Notes: a model not told the origin generated them from the sequence alone. A stretch of 64,000 nt of DNA from Campylobacter concisus (GCF_003048535.1 NZ_PIRQ01000008.1:1-64000); one strand, 5' to 3'; positions 30,609 through 40,302 are shown, counted from the first letter of the stretch. Program-made: numbers and translations.

Positions 30609-31159
30609 TATTTTAAAAGCTCTTTTGCGTATTTTAGGCCTAGCTCGTAAGCTTTTGCATTTGCTTCTTTGACCTTAGCTGGTACACTTGTTAGCATCTC
30701 TTCACGCACTAAATTTTCATCCATGCATCCACTCATAGCCACAGCCACGCCAAGAGCCACAACGCTTTGAGTGATGACATTTCCGACCTCGTCTTTTGCG
30801 ATAGAGATGATAGGAATTTCATAAATTTTCCAGCGCTTTTTATCTTCATCGCTCACTTTTACCAAATTTGGCTCGATAACGATCGCACCGCCCTCTTTCA
30901 CGCCGCTTTTAAAGGCATCGTAGCTTATCTGTGCAGTTGCTAGCATAAATTCTATCTCGCCATCGTTTGCATAAGGATATAAAATTTCTTTCTCATCAAG
31001 TATGATATCAACCTTCGTTGGGCCACCACGCACCTGAGATGTGTAGGTAGAGGCCTTGACGCCGTATCCGCCTGCTTTTATCTTGGCAGCCGAGAGGATC
31101 TCGCCTGCTAGTATGACGCCCTGTCCGCCAACGCCGACAAATCTTAATTGTGACTTCAT
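30608..31159 (-). CDS. oorC: 2-oxoglutarate:acceptor oxidoreductase gamma subunit
   Basis: A 183-residue subunit with the pyruvate/ketoisovalerate oxidoreductase gamma fold (RFVGVGGQGVILAGEIL at the N terminus, SYTSQVRGGPTKVD-type motif near residue 40). It is the last gene of the oorDABC operon, overlapping oorB by 4 bases (ATGA). The complex converts 2-oxoglutarate and CoA to succinyl-CoA, with electrons going to ferredoxin or flavodoxin instead of NAD, as in Helicobacter and Campylobacter. Confidence 0.93.
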   Translation of the reverse strand: MKSQLRFVGVGGQGVILAGEILSAAKIKAGGYGVKASTYTSQVRGGPTKVDIILDEKEILYPYANDGEIEFMLATAQISYDAFKSGVKEGGAIVIEPNLVKVSDEDKKRWKIYEIPIISIAKDEVGNVITQSVVALGVAVAMSGCMDENLVREEMLTSVPAKVKEANAKAYELGLKYAKELLK

Positions 31160-32001
31160 GCTAGCTCCTCAAAATTTATCGCCTCGCCGCTCATAGCAGC
31201 CCTTCTTACCATGTCGTAAGCCTTGGTATACTCTATCTTCTCTTCATCTTTGTGCAGCACACCAAGTGGGAAAATGCCCTCTTTCTCCTCGTCACTTAGC
31301 ATGTCAAATTTGATCTTACTCGTCGTACGACCCTTTATCCACTCTAAATTTTTCACTGCCTCGCCCATTTTGTTCTTGCGACCTAAATTTATATGGCAGT
31401 TTGAAAATACATCAAAAAAGCTGTATCCATCGTGACTAAAGCCCTCTACAAAGAGCTTTGTGAGCTTCTCTGGCTCGATGACGCTTCCGCGCGCGACAAA
31501 GCTAGCGCCTGCAGCGGTTGCGAGCTTACAGGCGTCAAAGCTAGGATCGATGTTGCCGTACTGTGCTGTGACCGTCCACATGCCCTTTGGCGTGGTTGGG
31601 CTGGTCTGCGAGTTTGTTAGCGCGTAGATGAAGTTATTTATTAGGATGTGATTTAGCCCGATATTTCGGCGGCATCCGTGTATCGTGTGATTGCCACCGA
31701 TCGCAAGTCCGTCGCCATCGCCAGTTACCACGATGACGTGCTTGTCTGGGTTTGCCATCTTTACGCCAGTCGCGTAAGCTACGGCTCTGCCGTGAGTTGT
31801 GTGGATAGTGTTGCAATCTAAATATCCGCTAAAGCGGCCAGAGCAGCCTATGCCTGAGACCACGCAAACGTCGTTCATATCCCAACCCATGGCGTCAATA
31901 GCTCGGATGAGCGCCTTTAGTATGACGCCGTCGCCACAGCCCCAGCACCAAAGAGTAGGCATTTTATCTGTTCGTAAATATTTATCGTAATTAAAAGCCA
32001 T
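31156..32001 (-). CDS. oorB: 2-oxoglutarate:acceptor oxidoreductase beta subunit
   Basis: A 281-residue thiamine-pyrophosphate-binding subunit. The TPP region is visible as VTGDGDGLAIGGNH (about residue 95) with NNFIYALTNSQTSPTTP downstream, and the cysteines WCWGCGDG (about 18) and GCSGRF (about 51) likely hold the single [4Fe-4S] cluster of the beta subunit. It pairs with OorA to decarboxylate 2-oxoglutarate. It overlaps oorA by 11 bases. Confidence 0.94.
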   Translation of the reverse strand: MAFNYDKYLRTDKMPTLWCWGCGDGVILKALIRAIDAMGWDMNDVCVVSGIGCSGRFSGYLDCNTIHTTHGRAVAYATGVKMANPDKHVIVVTGDGDGLAIGGNHTIHGCRRNIGLNHILINNFIYALTNSQTSPTTPKGMWTVTAQYGNIDPSFDACKLATAAGASFVARGSVIEPEKLTKLFVEGFSHDGYSFFDVFSNCHINLGRKNKMGEAVKNLEWIKGRTTSKIKFDMLSDEEKEGIFPLGVLHKDEEKIEYTKAYDMVRRAAMSGEAINFEELA

Positions 32002-33121
32002 AAATTTCTCCTATCTTTGCCTCGATCTCGCTTGGACTTATCGGTCTGCCGTTTGCTTTTAGCAGTTTTGCAAAGTCATCTCTTAAGATGATCTTTGAAA
32101 TTTCGCCACTATACTGGCCTAAATTTAGCTCGCAGACTAAAATTTTCTTAAATTTATTTGATATCTCTTTTAGTTTTTTAGCTGGAGCTGGAAAAAGTGT
32201 GAGAGGCTTAAATAGCCCTACCTTTAGCCCTTTTTCGCGTAAATTTAAGATCGCTTGTTTAGCTGAAAGCGCCACGCTACCAAAGGCGATGATGCAAATT
32301 TCAGCGTCATTTAGCATAAACTCTTCATATCTCTCGCACTCATCAGTGTGTAAATTTATCTTATTAAACAGCCTATTCATCGAGTATTCAACGATTTTAC
32401 CATCTTCTGTTGGAAAGCCAGTAGCGCCGTGATGAAGCCCAGTGATATGGTAGTGGTAGCCTTTAAAAAAAGGATTTAGCGTTGCTGGCTCATCTGGTGC
32501 GGCCTCGTAAGGTTTATACTCTTTTGGCTCGCCACTAAATTCTCTTCTTTTATAAATTTCTAGCTCACTAATCTCTGGCAAACTAACCCTTGCTTGCATG
32601 TGGCCTATCGTCTCATCAAGTAGCAGCATAACTGGCGTCATAAATCTAGCTGCAAGATTAAAAGCTCGAACTGTCTGCGTATAGCACTCCTCAAGGCTGC
32701 TAGGAGCCAAAACTATCATATTTACATCGCCATGAGTTGGATTTTTAGCCTGCAAGATATCGCCTTGTGCGACACGGGTTGGCAAGCCAGTTGAAGGGCC
32801 GCCACGCATGACATTTACGATGACAAGCGGTATCTCAGCGATAAAGCCAAGACCAATTTGCTCAGCCTTTAGTGAAATTCCAGGTCCTGAGCTAGCAGTC
32901 ATTGCCTTAGCACCACTCGCACTTGCGCCAAGAGAAACTGAAATTCCAGCTATCTCATCTTCCATTTGTATAAATGTGCCGCCATGTTTTGGCAAAAGTA
33001 CGCTTAGCTCGTGGGCGATCTCACTACTTGGAGTGATAGGATATCCGCCAAAGAAGTTACAGCCACACTCGACCGCAGCCCTTGCTACTAGGGCATTTCC
33101 AGTTGATACTAGCTCTCTCAT
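31991..33121 (-). CDS. oorA: 2-oxoglutarate:acceptor oxidoreductase alpha subunit
   Basis: A 376-residue subunit of the pyruvate:ferredoxin oxidoreductase alpha family. Conserved segments are FFGGYPITPSSEIAHEL (about residue 23), MEDEIAGISVSLGASASGAK and SSGPGISLKAEQIG. A C-terminal transketolase-like domain begins near residue 250. The ATG overlaps the oorD stop by 4 bases. The order D-A-B-C matches C. jejuni and H. pylori, where this enzyme is the main or essential 2-oxoglutarate-oxidising route. Confidence 0.95.
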   Translation of the reverse strand: MRELVSTGNALVARAAVECGCNFFGGYPITPSSEIAHELSVLLPKHGGTFIQMEDEIAGISVSLGASASGAKAMTASSGPGISLKAEQIGLGFIAEIPLVIVNVMRGGPSTGLPTRVAQGDILQAKNPTHGDVNMIVLAPSSLEECYTQTVRAFNLAARFMTPVMLLLDETIGHMQARVSLPEISELEIYKRREFSGEPKEYKPYEAAPDEPATLNPFFKGYHYHITGLHHGATGFPTEDGKIVEYSMNRLFNKINLHTDECERYEEFMLNDAEICIIAFGSVALSAKQAILNLREKGLKVGLFKPLTLFPAPAKKLKEISNKFKKILVCELNLGQYSGEISKIILRDDFAKLLKANGRPISPSEIEAKIGEIYGF

Positions 33122-33429
33122 GCGCTCTCTCCAAGCTTTGCAAATTTATTTGCCTTTACGGCAGCAGCTCGCTCTTTGCTCTCAGCGGTTAGTTTTGCAA
33201 ATTTAAAGCCTTTTTCAGCCACATAAATGGCAAAATCAGGACAGTGAAGCTCGCAGTCGCGACAGCCTATACATGAGTCAGCATAGACGACCTCTATCAT
33301 CTTACCAAGTACCGCCTTTGGCTCAAGCCTCATCGCTAGCACGCCTGCTGGGCAGTAGCTCACACAGACATCACAGGCTTTACACCTGCTCTCATCGACC
33401 CAAACAGGTACATTTTCTTTTATTATCAT
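33118..33429 (-). CDS. oorD: 2-oxoglutarate:acceptor oxidoreductase delta (ferredoxin) subunit
   Basis: A 103-residue protein with two [4Fe-4S] motifs, CKACDVCVSYCPAG (about residue 18) and CIGCRDCELHCPDF (about 53), the delta subunit of the oor complex. It carries electrons from the TPP centre to the soluble acceptor. Only 8 bases separate it from mdh upstream; in C. jejuni, as I recall, sucCD lie between these two genes. Confidence 0.94.
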   Translation of the reverse strand: MIIKENVPVWVDESRCKACDVCVSYCPAGVLAMRLEPKAVLGKMIEVVYADSCIGCRDCELHCPDFAIYVAEKGFKFAKLTAESKERAAAVKANKFAKLGESA

Positions 33430-33437
33430 CTATATTC

Positions 33438-34331
33438 CTAATCCAAATTTTCTTTTAAAAATTTAATGTTTTTTCTAATATCAGATTCGCTTTTACTTAG
33501 TTGCTCTTGCTCACTTTCATTTATATTTAGCTCTAAAATTTTTTTTAAGCCCTCGCGTCCAAGCCTTACTAGCCTTCCGCAACTTAGCTCATCATCAAGA
33601 AGCACGCTAGCACTTAAAATTTCATCACTCTTGCCCATGATCGCTTCACACATTTTCACAACAGCAGCCGCTGGTGCGTAGTAAGCTGAAGTGCCAAGGA
33701 GCTTAACGATCTTTGCGCCACCAGTGCTTGTCTCTTTTTTAAGAGTTGCCAACTCATTTTCATTTAAATTTTCGCTGATATTACTAGCTGATACGATCAT
33801 CTCGTCGTTGTGAGCGCCAATTATCTTTGTCTTTAGCTCTTTTGCATCTTTATCTTTTAGAAGCGCTAGCTCATATCTGCATCTTGCCCCATCTAGTTCA
33901 CCAGCCATGCCGATCACTTTATTTTTGCTAAAACCACTAAATTTATGAGCCGTCCAGACCATCACATCAAGCGGATTTGTCACGACGATTATCACCGCAT
34001 TTGGTGCAAATTTTGCGATATTTTGTGCTGTTTGTTTTACAACAACGGCATTTTTAAGGAGCAAGTCCTCTCTTGTTTGACCCTCTTTTCTTGGACTTCC
34101 AGCAGTTACCACTACGATATCACTGCCCTCTATTAGCATAAAGTCATCGCCACCGCAAACGATAGTTTTTGCGTTAAACACGCAGCTTGACTGCGCTAGA
34201 TCGATTGCTTTTGCACGTGCCACATCACCAAATATATCTACAAGCGCGATCTCATCGCAAACTTCTCTCATGCAAAGCGCATAAGCTATGCTTGCACCGA
34301 CGTTTCCTGCTCCAACTATACTTATTTTCAT
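33438..34331 (-). CDS. mdh: Malate dehydrogenase (LDH-like)
   Basis: A 297-residue NAD-dependent dehydrogenase. The dinucleotide motif is GAGNVGASIAYAL (residues 7-19), the mobile loop substrate arginines lie in TAGSPRKEGQTREDLL (about 77), and the catalytic region VTNPLDVMVW and IGAHNDEM (catalytic histidine) are intact. It is of the lactate-dehydrogenase-like malate dehydrogenase type and interconverts malate and oxaloacetate in the TCA cycle. It follows icd by 4 bases. Confidence 0.9.
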   Translation of the reverse strand: MKISIVGAGNVGASIAYALCMREVCDEIALVDIFGDVARAKAIDLAQSSCVFNAKTIVCGGDDFMLIEGSDIVVVTAGSPRKEGQTREDLLLKNAVVVKQTAQNIAKFAPNAVIIVVTNPLDVMVWTAHKFSGFSKNKVIGMAGELDGARCRYELALLKDKDAKELKTKIIGAHNDEMIVSASNISENLNENELATLKKETSTGGAKIVKLLGTSAYYAPAAAVVKMCEAIMGKSDEILSASVLLDDELSCGRLVRLGREGLKKILELNINESEQEQLSKSESDIRKNIKFLKENLD

Positions 34332-34335
34332 TTTC

Positions 34336-36510
34336 TCATCCTATTATTTGATTTAAAATTTTACTTGGTCTCATGACCTCATTTGCTTTTACTTCATCTG
34401 GCAAATAATATCCTCCAAATTCCATGCTTGCACCATCATTTTGTCTTAACTCTTTTAGAATCTCATTCTTATTTTTCTCTAGCTCGTCTGCTAAATTTTC
34501 AAAAATTTTACTTAAGATCCCGCCACTTTTTGCCATCTCTCTTGCCCAAAATAGCGCTAGATAGAAGTGCGACTCTCTGGTATCAAGAGTGGCGTTTGGT
34601 GTTTTATTTTCATCAAGATAGCTAGCAACCGCTCTATTTAGCGCATCACTTAGCTCTTTTGCCTCTTTTTTTTGCTTAGCAAATGCTAGATGCTCGAGCG
34701 AAGCACTAAGCGCTAAAAACTCGCCTAAGCTATCCCAAAGCAGGTGATTTCTCTCTTTTAGCTCTTTTACAAGCGTCGGAGCTGTCCCGCCAGCGCCCGT
34801 CTCAAACATCGCTCCACCAGCAAGTAGCGGCACAACTGAGAGCATTTTTGAGCTACCACCTAGCTCAAAGATCGGAAAAAGATCGGTTAAATAATCTCTT
34901 AAAACGTTACCAGTTACGCTTATAACGTTTTTGCCAGCTCTTATCAAGCTAAGCGTTTTCGTAGTTGCTTGCTCGTAGTTTAAAATTTCAAATTTTACGC
35001 CAGCGCAAGCAAATTTTTCTTTAAATTTTTCAAATTTAGCTATCAAATTTCTATCATGAGCACGGCTGCTATCTAGCCAAAATATAAGCTCATCTTTTGA
35101 AATTTCGCCTCTTTTTAAGGCAAGCTCAAACCACGCATTTATCGCATCATCTTTTGCCTGCGTCATCCTAAAAATATCGCCACTTTTAACACTAAATTTA
35201 AAGACGCTCTTGCCCGCTTCGTCAAAAACTACAAATTCTCCGTCCTCTTTTGCGATAAAAGTCTTATCGTGACTGCCATACTCCTCGGCCTTTTTAGCCA
35301 TTAGCCCCACGTTTGCTACGCTGCCTATACTGCTTACATCAAGCGCACCATGCTCCTTAAAGTCCGCTACGCAAGCCTCATAAACCCTAGCGTAGGTCCT
35401 ATCTGGGATCATGCAAAGCGAGAAATTTAGCTCGCCGCTTCTATCTTTTACCTTGCCAGAGTTTCTAATGAGTGCTGGTACGGAGGCGTCTATTATGACG
35501 TCATTTGGTATGTCAAAATTACTGGCATTTTCATTTAACGCCCAAATTTTTGCCTTTTTGCTCAAAATTTCATCAAATTTAGCCAAAATTTCATCTTTAT
35601 TTTTAAGCTGTGAAATTTTAGAAAACATATCTTTTAGTCCGTTTTTTGCCTCCACGCCGTGAGTTTTAAACTCATTGCCAAACAGCTCAAAAACCTCTTT
35701 AAAATAACTTTTTATCGCGCGAGCAAAGATGACTGGATCGCTAACTTTCATCATTGTGCATTTTAGATGAAGGCTTAAGGTCAAATCCTCTTTTTTTGCC
35801 TCTTCAAAACATCTTTCATAAAATTTATCAAGCTCATTTACGCTTAAATATGTTGCATCTACAATATCGCCACCTTGAACGACAAGCTCTTTTAAAAGCT
35901 CTTTTTTGCCATCCAAACTTATGAAATTTACATAAAATTTCTCATCTTTACTGGCGATAATTGAGCGCTCATTCTTATAAAAATCGCCCTTTTGCATGTA
36001 GCAAATTTTTGTCTTATTTGTCTTATCCCAGTCGCCATTGCTGTGAGGATGCTTTTTGGCAAATTCTTTAACCGGTGGCAAGACTCTTCTATCTGAGTTT
36101 CCTTGCCTAAGCACTGGATTAACAGCACTTCCTAGCACTTTTTGGTATTTTTTAGCGACCTCTTCGTCGTAGTCTGTAATAATTTCATCTGGATAAAAAG
36201 GCACGTTTATGCCTTTGCTTCTAAGCTCCTCTATCGCTGCTTTTAGCTGAACAAGCGTGGCTGAGATGTTTGGCAGTTTTATGATATTTGCCTCTTTGTG
36301 ACTGGTTAGCTCGCCTAAAAGCTCCAACTCATCGACCTTATTTAGTCCAAGCTCTTTGCTAAAAAGAGATAAAATTCTCCCAGCTAGGCTAATATCGGCC
36401 CTAGTTATGCTAATGTCAGCGCGTGATAAAAAGCTCTTTACGATAGGAAAGAGAGAGTAGCTTGCAAATAGCGGTGCTTCGTCAGTTTTGGTCCAGATAA
36501 TGTCACTCAT
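34336..36510 (-). CDS. icd: NADP-dependent isocitrate dehydrogenase, monomeric type
   Basis: A 724-residue enzyme of the large monomeric isocitrate dehydrogenase family (about 740 residues; unrelated in length to the 416-residue dimeric form). Family segments include IWTKTDEAPLFASYS at the N terminus, VLRQGNSDRRVLPPVK (about 133), GDIVDATYLSVN and FETGAGGTAPTLVKEL (about 573). It oxidises isocitrate to 2-oxoglutarate with NADP in the cytoplasm, feeding OorDABC encoded downstream in the same operon. It is the first gene of the operon, so the promoter should lie in the 83 bases upstream. Confidence 0.96.
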   Translation of the reverse strand: MSDIIWTKTDEAPLFASYSLFPIVKSFLSRADISITRADISLAGRILSLFSKELGLNKVDELELLGELTSHKEANIIKLPNISATLVQLKAAIEELRSKGINVPFYPDEIITDYDEEVAKKYQKVLGSAVNPVLRQGNSDRRVLPPVKEFAKKHPHSNGDWDKTNKTKICYMQKGDFYKNERSIIASKDEKFYVNFISLDGKKELLKELVVQGGDIVDATYLSVNELDKFYERCFEEAKKEDLTLSLHLKCTMMKVSDPVIFARAIKSYFKEVFELFGNEFKTHGVEAKNGLKDMFSKISQLKNKDEILAKFDEILSKKAKIWALNENASNFDIPNDVIIDASVPALIRNSGKVKDRSGELNFSLCMIPDRTYARVYEACVADFKEHGALDVSSIGSVANVGLMAKKAEEYGSHDKTFIAKEDGEFVVFDEAGKSVFKFSVKSGDIFRMTQAKDDAINAWFELALKRGEISKDELIFWLDSSRAHDRNLIAKFEKFKEKFACAGVKFEILNYEQATTKTLSLIRAGKNVISVTGNVLRDYLTDLFPIFELGGSSKMLSVVPLLAGGAMFETGAGGTAPTLVKELKERNHLLWDSLGEFLALSASLEHLAFAKQKKEAKELSDALNRAVASYLDENKTPNATLDTRESHFYLALFWAREMAKSGGILSKIFENLADELEKNKNEILKELRQNDGASMEFGGYYLPDEVKANEVMRPSKILNQIIG

Positions 36511-36593
36511 TTTAGCCCTTTTGGTTTTTTAAAATTTATCACTTTCTTTATTAAATCTCGTTGTGTTTTAGGCATTTGCTGCAAATTCTAGCT

Positions 36594-37538
36594 CTATTTT
36601 CCTATATTTTGGTTGTGCTCGCTTAAGGTTTTTGAAAAAATGTGTTTTTTTGCCTTTTTATCAAGCACAAAGTATAAATAATCGCTCTTTGCAGGGTTTA
36701 TCGCCGCTTTGATCGCACTTATTGAGACCGAGCAGACCGGGCTTGGCGGAATGCCGTCGTTTAGATAGGTATTAAACTCACTCATATCGCTTCTTATGCG
36801 CTCAGCCGTGATCACATCGTGTGAATAAATTCCATAGTTTAGTGTGCCGTCCATTTGCAGCCTCATGCCTTTATTTAGGCGGTTATAAATGACTGAGGCG
36901 ACAAGTGGCATCTCAGCATCATTTGCCGCTTCTTTTTGAATGATCGAAGCGATCGTTAAAATTTTAAACCATTTTTTCTCATTGTATTCGCCAAAAATTT
37001 TATTGCTGATCTCGCTTTGAGCCTTTTTTGATGAATTTACAAGATAAAAAGCAAGGTGCCTTTCGCTGATGCTTATTGGAATTTTATACGTATTTGGCAT
37101 CAAAAAGCCATCACTCACTGGAGCAAGGGCGTTATATTCGCTATTTAGCTTAACTGGGTCAAGTCCTAGCTGAGCAGCGATCTGGTTTAAAAAAACAATA
37201 GTCGTTTCGCCTGGTATTAGCGTTATCTCGGTTAAAGCTGCTTTTGACTTTGCAAGTTTTTTTAAAAAATCAACCCTTGAAATTTTGTCTTGGCCGATCT
37301 CTATCCAGCCAGATTGCGGAGAGCCGATAAAAAGTATGGCGTATTTGTCTATCACGCTTAAGTTAAAGTTGCGATTAGCTAAATAAGATATAATCTCGCC
37401 CACACTTCCCTTTGGTATAAAAACGACCTTGCTTGTGTTTATAGGGCGTGCCAAATAGACAAAAATACTTAGGAAAATGATGGCTACGATATCAAAAAAA
37501 ATGTCTAAATATGGCTTTTTTATAAAATTTTTTATCAT
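36594..37538 (-). CDS. mltG: Endolytic murein transglycosylase MltG
   Basis: A 314-residue YceG-like protein from the ATG at 37538 (MIKNFIKKPY); longer in-frame starts exist at 37577 and 37589. One N-terminal membrane helix (about 10-28) is followed by a LysM-like lobe and the catalytic domain. The catalytic glutamate is in IASIIQKEAAND, with YNRLNKGMRLQMDGTLNYG and DGIPPSPVC downstream as in the family. It cuts nascent glycan strands and helps set their length. The N-terminal coding region overlaps the divergent AsmA-like gene whichever starts are used. Confidence 0.92.
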   Translation of the reverse strand: MIKNFIKKPYLDIFFDIVAIIFLSIFVYLARPINTSKVVFIPKGSVGEIISYLANRNFNLSVIDKYAILFIGSPQSGWIEIGQDKISRVDFLKKLAKSKAALTEITLIPGETTIVFLNQIAAQLGLDPVKLNSEYNALAPVSDGFLMPNTYKIPISISERHLAFYLVNSSKKAQSEISNKIFGEYNEKKWFKILTIASIIQKEAANDAEMPLVASVIYNRLNKGMRLQMDGTLNYGIYSHDVITAERIRSDMSEFNTYLNDGIPPSPVCSVSISAIKAAINPAKSDYLYFVLDKKAKKHIFSKTLSEHNQNIGK

Positions 37539-40077
37539 CTTGATTCTTTCATTTATCTTACTTTTAAAATACGGCATAAAAATTAACAATTTCGAGTTTT
37601 ACGGCGTAAAATTGGAGCAATTATATATAAAATTAGATAAAAAAATAATTGCAAGAGCAAAGCAGATAAGGCTTCCAAATTTTAAGAAAGAAAGCAAGCA
37701 AAAAAACAGCGACGAGCGCCTTTTAAACCTTAGTAAAAGCGTAGATTTTATAGATACGATTTTTCAAGAAATTTCACTTGAAAATGTACAAATAGGCGAT
37801 GATTTTAAACTAAAAATTCTGTTTTTAGATGATATATTTTTTGTTGATAGCCCTTATTTAAACGTGGATATAAAATTCCAAAACGAACAACAAGACGGAA
37901 TAGATCTTTTTAGCGTTAGAAATTTAAGCTTTAAGGATTTTAACGTCAGCATTAGCGGCGAAGGAAGTGCAGATTTTGATAAAAATGACTATAAATTTGA
38001 AGGAAATTTCACCTCTCATGAGCTGCACGGTAAGCTAAATTTTGCCCTAAAAGATACATTTTTAACCTACAAAGCTTATAATGTCGAGGCTGGAAGCATT
38101 AAAAACTTCATTGATGAGCTTGATAGACGCATAGAGCTAAATAGTGAAGTTAAAAGCTGGATATATGGATACATCGTTGCTGATGATTACGAGCTAAAAG
38201 AGATAAATGGCAAGGCTGATCTAGCTAAAAATAACTTTTATCTAAATGATCTAAATGCCACCGCAAATACTAAAAATTTGCTCGTTAAATTTGAAAAAGG
38301 CTTGCCAGCCGTAAATGTAGGTGAGGCAAATATCACGCTTAAAAACTCAAAGCTTAAATTTGATCTTATTTCGCCTATTTACAAGGGCAAAAAGCTTGAT
38401 GGCTCAAGCGTTGTGATAAATAATATCTTTGATGAAAAAAGCGCAAATTTAGAGCTTTTTATAAAGACAAAATCGATCTATGATGAAGCTATAAACGAGA
38501 TATTAAAAGCCTATAAGATCATCGTGCCAGTAAGGCAGCTTAGCGGAAAAATGGATGCTAGCTTAAAAATTTTGATAAAGCTTGATGAGAAAAGCTTAGA
38601 AAATTTTGATGAAAAAAGCGTCATCGCAAATGGAGAATTTAAGCTAAGTGACGCGGTTTTAGAGATTGCTGGAAGTAAATTTAATACCAAAAATGCTCTC
38701 GTAAAGCTCATCAATACGACAAATTTAAGCATCGATGCTACTGGCTTTGGACTTGAGTTTTTTAAGGCAAATGCCAAGGCCGATATAAATTTACAAAAAA
38801 GTACTGGCGAGATAAAAGGCGTGATAGAAAGCTTTGATCTAAAAGAGAAAAATGATGAAATTTTAGCCTTTAAAAATGAGCCATTTAGCGCATTTTTAGA
38901 CTTTAGCAAGGCTGGTGAAACTTTGCTTAAGATAGAGCCATTTGGGCTTGATATGAGCTTTGGCAGTGAAAGTAAAATATCAACAAAAAATAGTAAATTT
39001 TTCATAGAGAGCTCGCCTGTTTTAAAGCAAAACGGCGTGCATGGTTTTGATGAACTTAGTATAAAAAGTAAGGATTTTACTGATCTTGAAATTTTTGCCA
39101 AAGAGGCAAACTTTGATTTGCCGTTTTTAGATAAAAATGGTTCAAAATATGAAAACGATGATCTTAAAATTTTAGTCTCAAAAGCTGGTGTAAAGGTAGA
39201 TAGCGCGAGTAAAAAGCTAAGCCTAGACATAAAAGAAAAAGCCATAAGCGTAAAAACTAAAGATCTAAATTTGCTAGTGCTTGACGATAACGAAACCAGT
39301 GAGCAAAGCACACCGCTTGAGCTCTTGGCAAGAAACGGCGATATTATTTTAAAAGATTTAAACAAAACACTACCATTTACTAGCTTTAGTGCTGAGAAAA
39401 ATGGTAAAAGCATCTCACTAAATGGCCTAGCTCAGCAAGGAAGAGTTGGCTATTTTAATGACGAAAAGAGTATAAACTTAGACGCAACCGACATAAGCGG
39501 CGAATTTATCAACGATCTTTTTGGTATCAAGAGCTTTGAGGGCGGTAAATTTCGCTTAAAACTTCTTGGAGAAAGCACAAAAGATTTTAAGGCAGAGGTA
39601 AGATTTTTTGGAACATATCTTAAGGACTACATCTTTTATCAAAAGTTGCTTAGCTTCCTAAACTCGGTACCATCGCTTCTTAGCTTTAAAACACCTGACT
39701 TTAACGACAAAGGCTTTACTGTTAAAAATGGCAAAATTTTACTCACTAGAAAGGGCGATATGATTGAATTTTTAGCGATTGAAATGATAGGAACAAGTGC
39801 TGATATCGGCGGACGTGGCACGATCGACCTAAAGAGTAAAAAGATAAACATCGACCTTGAGCTAAAGCTACTAAAAGATGCTAGCAGTATCATTGATAAA
39901 ATTCCACTGGTAAATCAAATAATACTTGGTAAGGACCGCTCGCTCTCAACCGTCATCGCAATACGAGGCACTACCGACAAGCCTGAATACTCGACGCAGA
40001 TATTGCAAGACGCCCTGCTCTCGCCACTAAAGATAATAAGAAACGTGATTCAGGCTCCGTTTTTGATATTTGAGTAG
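37480..40077 (+). CDS. AsmA/YhdP-like inner-membrane protein (DUF3971)
   Basis: About 865 residues from the ATG at 37480. That start has AGGA at suitable spacing; alternatives are 37477 and 37501. An N-terminal membrane helix (FFIKFFIILILSFILLLKYG) is followed by a very long beta-rich periplasmic region rich in Leu/Lys/Asp. The C-terminal AsmA-type segment has GGRGTIDLKSKKINIDLELKLLKDASSIIDKIPLVNQII. Such proteins form long hydrophobic grooves and move phospholipids towards the outer membrane. That role is known for YhdP/TamB relatives and inferred here. It overlaps mltG head to head by 59 bases with the starts chosen here. Confidence 0.8.
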   Translation: MATISKKMSKYGFFIKFFIILILSFILLLKYGIKINNFEFYGVKLEQLYIKLDKKIIARAKQIRLPNFKKESKQKNSDERLLNLSKSVDFIDTIFQEISLENVQIGDDFKLKILFLDDIFFVDSPYLNVDIKFQNEQQDGIDLFSVRNLSFKDFNVSISGEGSADFDKNDYKFEGNFTSHELHGKLNFALKDTFLTYKAYNVEAGSIKNFIDELDRRIELNSEVKSWIYGYIVADDYELKEINGKADLAKNNFYLNDLNATANTKNLLVKFEKGLPAVNVGEANITLKNSKLKFDLISPIYKGKKLDGSSVVINNIFDEKSANLELFIKTKSIYDEAINEILKAYKIIVPVRQLSGKMDASLKILIKLDEKSLENFDEKSVIANGEFKLSDAVLEIAGSKFNTKNALVKLINTTNLSIDATGFGLEFFKANAKADINLQKSTGEIKGVIESFDLKEKNDEILAFKNEPFSAFLDFSKAGETLLKIEPFGLDMSFGSESKISTKNSKFFIESSPVLKQNGVHGFDELSIKSKDFTDLEIFAKEANFDLPFLDKNGSKYENDDLKILVSKAGVKVDSASKKLSLDIKEKAISVKTKDLNLLVLDDNETSEQSTPLELLARNGDIILKDLNKTLPFTSFSAEKNGKSISLNGLAQQGRVGYFNDEKSINLDATDISGEFINDLFGIKSFEGGKFRLKLLGESTKDFKAEVRFFGTYLKDYIFYQKLLSFLNSVPSLLSFKTPDFNDKGFTVKNGKILLTRKGDMIEFLAIEMIGTSADIGGRGTIDLKSKKINIDLELKLLKDASSIIDKIPLVNQIILGKDRSLSTVIAIRGTTDKPEYSTQILQDALLSPLKIIRNVIQAPFLIFE

Positions 40078-40272
40078 TTTAAATCTGCAACGCATGGAAA
40101 TTATAGAAAAATTATTGGCTGCTTCTAAAGCCAAGAGTGGCACTCATTTTTGATTATATATATTATCCTCGGCTCGCAAAGCGCGTAAAAAGGATATCGA
40201 AAGCTAAAGATCAAGGCCTTGATAGCTATTTTTTGATACTACAACTATTAAAATATTTTGATAAAAACATAA

Positions 40273-40302
40273 AAATTTTACATATAAAAATATGTAAAAT
40301 TT
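40273..40302 (-). terminator. Terminator overlapping the hypA stop
   Basis: AAATTTTACATAT (40273-40285) and ATATGTAAAATTT (40290-40302) are perfect 13-base arms with an AAAA loop. They reach into the hypA stop codon (40301-40303). This should end the hypBCDEA transcript. Confidence 0.8.
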
